This document shows, one piece after another, positions 61,043 through 64,000 of a DNA stretch of 64,000 bases. The position numbers and the translations under genes were made by a program. Under the pieces are notes generated by a model, which saw only the letters and a program-made list of their open reading frames with translations, was not told where the DNA came from and made no database searches. Position 1 is the stretch's first letter, and each line of letters opens with the position of its first letter. Source of the stretch: Actinoalloteichus_B caeruleus (GTDB lineage Bacteria > Actinomycetota > Actinomycetes > Mycobacteriales > Pseudonocardiaceae); NCBI RefSeq assembly GCF_000718005.1, contig NZ_JODV01000011.1. The stretch is one strand, 5' to 3'.

Positions 61043-62266
61043 TCAGCCCAGCAGGGTGTCGCCGACGTAGCCGTCCTCCGCGCACCCCGGTGGGATCGCG
61101 AAGACGGCGGAGCCGATCGGCACCGTCCACTCGTTGAGCAGGTCCAGTTCGTCCAACCTGCGTTGCAGCGGCACGAACTGCCGGTCGACGTCGGCCTGGA
61201 ACGAGACGAACAGCAACCCCGAGTTGGAGATCTCCGAACCCGAGGGCGGGTCGTCGTAGTTGTAGGCCCGCCGGAAGATCTTCTCGTTCGGATCGTCGCT
61301 GCGGGCCCGGCGGACGTGGGAGAACTCGGGGATCACCGGGAACCCGATGGGCGTGGTGGCCTCGAAGTCCGGTTCGTCGAACTCGTCGGTGCCCGTCAGG
61401 GGCGCGCCGTTCGACAGGTACCTGCCGACGGACTGCTCCCGGCCAGGCCGGTCGAGCCGGTCCCACCCCTCCAGGTCCATGTGGATGCGGCGCACCACCA
61501 TCCCCGTGCCCCCGGCCAACCAGCCCTCGGTGTTCCACACGAGCCGCTCGAACTCCTCCGTCCCGGGCTGGGGGTTGGTGGTCCCGTCGATCTGGCCGAA
61601 CAGGTTCCGCATCGTCGTGCCCGGCCGCACCGACCCGTGGGCGTGGTGGAACCCCCGCTGGGTCCACCGGACGGAGGCGAAGCCCCGGGTGTCCTTGAGC
61701 AGCATCCGCACCGCGTGCGCCACCGTCATCGGATCGTCCGCCGCGACCTGGATGAGCAGGTCGCCGTCGCTGAACTCGGGGCGGAGCCGGTCCACCCCGA
61801 AGTCGGGCAACGCCCGCAACCACTCCGGCCGGGTTCCGCCGGCGCGGTCGACCAGACCGGGGCCGAAGCCGAAGGTGACGGTCAGCCGCGCCGGGGTGAC
61901 GGCGAGCTCCGGTTCCGAGTCGGCCAGGGCGGGCACACCCTGGGTGAGGCGGGCGGCGTCGTCGCTGAGGATGCGCATCATCCGCCGCAACGCGTCCGCG
62001 TCGGTGGAGTCCCGCAGGTCCAGGGCGACGAGGACGGCGTGCGCCTGCGCGGGCGTCGCCACCCCCGCCTGGTGGACGCCGTGGAAGGGAACCGTCTCCT
62101 CCCCGTTCAGGGGTGCGGCCGGCTCGCCCTCCGCCGGCCGCCGGTTGAGCACGTGGTCCGCGCCGATCGCCGTGGCCGCGCCGATCCCGGCGACGGCTCC
62201 TCCGAGGAGGAACCGCCGCCGGGTCGAGCCACGGCGACCGGAGTCGGCGCTCCGGTCGCCGGCCAT
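61043..62266 (-). CDS. DyP-type heme peroxidase, Tat-exported (DtpA/EfeB-like)
   Basis: The 407-residue product has a twin-arginine signal (STRRRFLLGGAVAGIGAATAIG, residues about 13-35), the catalytic GXXDG motif in FGQIDGTTNPQPGTEEFERLVW, the heme-ligand region VRRIHMDLEGWDRL and a late TFGFGPGL-type dimer block. It lies between the PCuAC and PepSY genes, as dtpA does in the copper-handling locus of Streptomyces lividans, where DtpA oxidises substrates in copper-dependent development. ATG at 62266 overlaps the PCuAC stop by one base. Confidence 0.92.
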   Translation of the reverse strand: MAGDRSADSGRRGSTRRRFLLGGAVAGIGAATAIGADHVLNRRPAEGEPAAPLNGEETVPFHGVHQAGVATPAQAHAVLVALDLRDSTDADALRRMMRILSDDAARLTQGVPALADSEPELAVTPARLTVTFGFGPGLVDRAGGTRPEWLRALPDFGVDRLRPEFSDGDLLIQVAADDPMTVAHAVRMLLKDTRGFASVRWTQRGFHHAHGSVRPGTTMRNLFGQIDGTTNPQPGTEEFERLVWNTEGWLAGGTGMVVRRIHMDLEGWDRLDRPGREQSVGRYLSNGAPLTGTDEFDEPDFEATTPIGFPVIPEFSHVRRARSDDPNEKIFRRAYNYDDPPSGSEISNSGLLFVSFQADVDRQFVPLQRRLDELDLLNEWTVPIGSAVFAIPPGCAEDGYVGDTLLG

Positions 62267-62802
62267 CAGTGGTCCATGTCCATGTCGTGCTCGGAGTCGC
62301 CGCCCTCGTAGGACTCGTTGGCGCCCGAGTACTCCTTCACCGGTGCCGAGAACTCGAAGGTGGAGTCGTCGGAGAAGGTGAGGGTGAAGGTGACGTCCTC
62401 ACCGGCATCCAGTGGGCCGGTGAGGTCCATCAACATGATGTGGTCGCCGCCCGGCTCCAGGGACAGCGAGCCGCTGGCCGGGACGACGAAACCGCCCTCG
62501 ACCTCACGCATGACCATGGCGCCGGCCTCGTTCTCCACCGTCTCGTGGAGCTCCAGCACCGTGGACGCCGGCGTGGTCACGCTGACCACCGTGACGTCCT
62601 CGTCACCGCTGTTGGCCAGTTCGCCGAAGGCGGCGGACATGCCCTCCTCGGCGGCCTTCACCCACGCGTCGTCCATGCGGATGACGTCGGCGGCGGGAGC
62701 GGCCTCCGCGGGCTCCTCCTCGTCGGTGGAGGCGCAGGCGGCCAACGCGAAGGCCGTCGCGGCCGTGAGGGAGACGAGTGACGCGGTCTTCCGACTGTTC
62801 AT
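62266..62802 (-). CDS. PCuAC-type copper chaperone lipoprotein
   Basis: The 178-residue lipoprotein (signal peptide ending LAAC at Cys23) has the PCuAC beta-barrel with copper ligands in ELHETVENEAGAMVMREVE and DHIMLMDL, matching the HX10MX21HXM pattern, and a His/Met-rich C-terminus (DSEHDMDMDH) that may bind additional copper. It is expected to carry Cu(I) outside the membrane to a cuproenzyme. It sits between CopC and the DyP peroxidase. Confidence 0.92.
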   Translation of the reverse strand: MNSRKTASLVSLTAATAFALAACASTDEEEPAEAAPAADVIRMDDAWVKAAEEGMSAAFGELANSGDEDVTVVSVTTPASTVLELHETVENEAGAMVMREVEGGFVVPASGSLSLEPGGDHIMLMDLTGPLDAGEDVTFTLTFSDDSTFEFSAPVKEYSGANESYEGGDSEHDMDMDH

Positions 62803-62830
62803 CAGGGGTGTTCCCTTCGATGTTGCCGAC

Positions 62831-63448
62831 TCACCCGGCGTCGGCCGAGGAGTCGGTTCCGCCGGGCCGGGCCCGGCGGCGGCGAACGAGGACCGTCAGG
62901 GCGAAGGCGGCCGTGGCCACGGCCGCTCCGATCACCCCGACCAGGACGGCGCGGGGCACACCGCCCTGTTCGTCGGTCTGACCCTCCGCGGTGTCACCCG
63001 CGCCCGTGCTGTCCCCCTGCTCGGCCCCCACGGTCGCCCCGTCGTCGCCCTGGGCCAACGGTTCGCCGTCGCCCAGGGTGAAGGGGATGATCCCGCTCAC
63101 CGGGTGGCCGTCGGAGGACACCACCCGCCACCGGATCTCGAAGCCGGCGTCGGTCATGCCCTCCTCCAACGGCACCGTGACCCGGGTGCCGTCCAGTTCG
63201 GGTTCACCCGCCGCCCAGTCCCGGCCCTCCTCGTCGACCACGATCACCGCGGCCCCGATCGTCAGGACGTTGCCGGAGAACTCCATCACCACCTCGGAAG
63301 GGGGCGACTCGAGCCGTTCCCCCGCTTCCGGGGTGCTGGACAACAGCTGGTCGTGGGCGAAGGCCGGCGTGACCGGCAGGAGCAACGCGCACAGCGTGAG
63401 GAACGCGCCCAGGAGCAGCGCGCGTGGACGTGACAGGACAACGGGCAC
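62831..63448 (-). CDS. CopC-family copper resistance protein with membrane anchor
   Basis: The 205-residue product has a signal peptide ending AFA|H, so the mature N-terminus begins with the copper-binding His (HDQLLSSTPEAGERLE). The CopC domain follows (VVMEFSGNVLTIGAAVIVVDEEG, FEIRWRVVSSDGHPVSGIIPF with DGH ligand), then a linker and a C-terminal transmembrane helix (VLVGVIGAAVATAAFALTVLV). GTG at 63448 is the likely start. It precedes the PCuAC gene by 28 bases. Confidence 0.9.
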   Translation of the reverse strand: MPVVLSRPRALLLGAFLTLCALLLPVTPAFAHDQLLSSTPEAGERLESPPSEVVMEFSGNVLTIGAAVIVVDEEGRDWAAGEPELDGTRVTVPLEEGMTDAGFEIRWRVVSSDGHPVSGIIPFTLGDGEPLAQGDDGATVGAEQGDSTGAGDTAEGQTDEQGGVPRAVLVGVIGAAVATAAFALTVLVRRRRARPGGTDSSADAG

Positions 63449-63556
63449 GACGGGGACCTTTCTTCGGCCGGTACGCCGCGAGCGACGGCAGAAGGAGACG
63501 CCGCACGCTGTCGGCGCTGGGAGGGGAACCACCACCCGGGGCGGTGGACGGAGACG

Positions 63557-64000
63557 TCAGACCACGCCGAGAGGGGGCGGTCCCCGCCGTCGGCACGCCG
63601 ACGGGAAGTACCCGAGAGGGAGGAGCACCCGGTCCCCGTACCCGCGGGGTAACCGCACGTCGGGGGCGTGCGGTGGGCGGAGGTCGAGGACGTGCAGCCG
63701 GTGCCGCAGCCACGCGGCGAACGCCGCCGCGAGCCGGCGGAGCCCCACCAGGGCGGCTTCGCCCCGGTACAGCGCCGCCACCGTGATCACCGCCGCCGCC
63801 CCGTGCCACAACCACATCGACGGCCCGCCGTGCAGGTGCGGCTCGACCACCGCCGCCGAGGTGCCCAGCGCGTGGTGGTGCTGGTGGTGGTGCTCGTGGA
63901 GCACCGGCGGCCCGTGGTGGTGGTGCGCCGCGTGCGGATCGGCCCCGACCACGAAGAGCAGGTGGAACAGCACCTGGCTGGCCGCCACCGAGACCGACAA
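63557..64000 (-). CDS. Histidine-rich membrane protein, cut by the window end
   Basis: At least 147 residues are visible; the true start lies beyond the right edge. It has membrane helices (VAASQVLFHLLFVVGADPH and WLWHGAAAVITVAALY), separated by a cytoplasmic or exposed loop with histidine clusters HHHHGPPVLHEHHHQHHHALG, and a basic C-terminus. It resembles actinobacterial membrane proteins next to copC/PCuAC genes and is likely metal-related, but the family is not named. Confidence 0.7.
   Translation of the reverse strand: MSVSVAASQVLFHLLFVVGADPHAAHHHHGPPVLHEHHHQHHHALGTSAAVVEPHLHGGPSMWLWHGAAAVITVAALYRGEAALVGLRRLAAAFAAWLRHRLHVLDLRPPHAPDVRLPRGYGDRVLLPLGYFPSACRRRGPPPLGVV

Noticed and set aside
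1..64000. tRNA or rRNA genes
   Set aside because: I looked for cloverleaf-like arms and conserved rRNA words and found none I could support.

Overview
The window is high-GC actinobacterial DNA. Gene families point to the order Pseudonocardiales: Scr1-type XRE/DUF397 genes, a dynamin-GrpE-dynamin operon of the iniBAC-associated kind, a DUF6802 protein, SigE-family sigma factor, F420-type LLM oxidoreductase and a copper/DyP-peroxidase cluster. This placement is an inference from gene content; there is no rRNA gene to confirm it. Starts are often GTG and sometimes TTG, operons use 4-base stop/start overlaps, and several genes look leaderless (a TANNNT box 6-8 bases before the start codon).

Layout. 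0-4.7 kb: an operon on the minus strand for two dynamin-like GTPases, a GrpE-like protein and a DUF6802 protein (cut by the window edge). A matching membrane-anchored Hsp70 lies apart at 15.5 kb. 4.8-13 kb: drug-efflux and regulatory genes, namely TetR/MFS, TetR/SDR, and a tandemly duplicated ABC-2 exporter cassette. 13-20 kb: a hypothetical gene, a 1.6-kb stretch without a convincing gene, Hsp70, trmB and a strongly divergent nitric oxide synthase-like gene. 21-26 kb: an FtsX-type ABC transporter divergent from a NarL-type two-component system. 26.3-29.5 kb: a two-gene HEPN plus ParA/P-loop ATPase unit that resembles a conflict (defence) system. 29.5-39.4 kb: a large Fe-S oxidoreductase, SMR exporter/TetR, a TetR with a zinc-ribbon tail, LLM oxidoreductase, HxlR/RidA pair and a two-domain MerR.

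39.6-46.1 kb is the accessory core. It holds two DUF397 genes, two 134-bp direct repeats around an isochorismatase-family hydrolase, a truncated XRE/DUF5753 gene, decayed ORFs, and a complete lasso-peptide biosynthetic operon on the minus strand: precursor A (50 aa, only 153 bp), cyclase C, RiPP recognition protein B1, leader peptidase B2 and a PIMT-like O-methyltransferase. The predicted core is GNYSRPHSDDGDAGGYWSP with a Gly1-Asp9 ring; the methyltransferase suggests an aspartimide or methyl-ester lasso peptide like the lihuanodin group. Just upstream, on the same strand, is a HelD/HelR-type RNA-polymerase helicase whose far-upstream region carries a perfect 25-bp palindrome of the rifamycin-associated element (RAE) kind. 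Since several lasso peptides inhibit RNA polymerase, the helicase might protect the producer; this is a hypothesis.

49-52 kb: a second two-gene defence-like unit, a Rad50/SMC-like ATPase with a CxxC hook and a HEPN-like protein with an RX4H motif. 52.4-59.4 kb: SugE-like exporter/TetR, SigE-type sigma factor with putative membrane partner, threonine aldolase, aminotransferase and GNAT genes. 59.5-64 kb: a copper-linked cluster encoding a His-rich membrane protein (partial), CopC, PCuAC lipoprotein, Tat-exported DyP peroxidase and a PepSY membrane protein.
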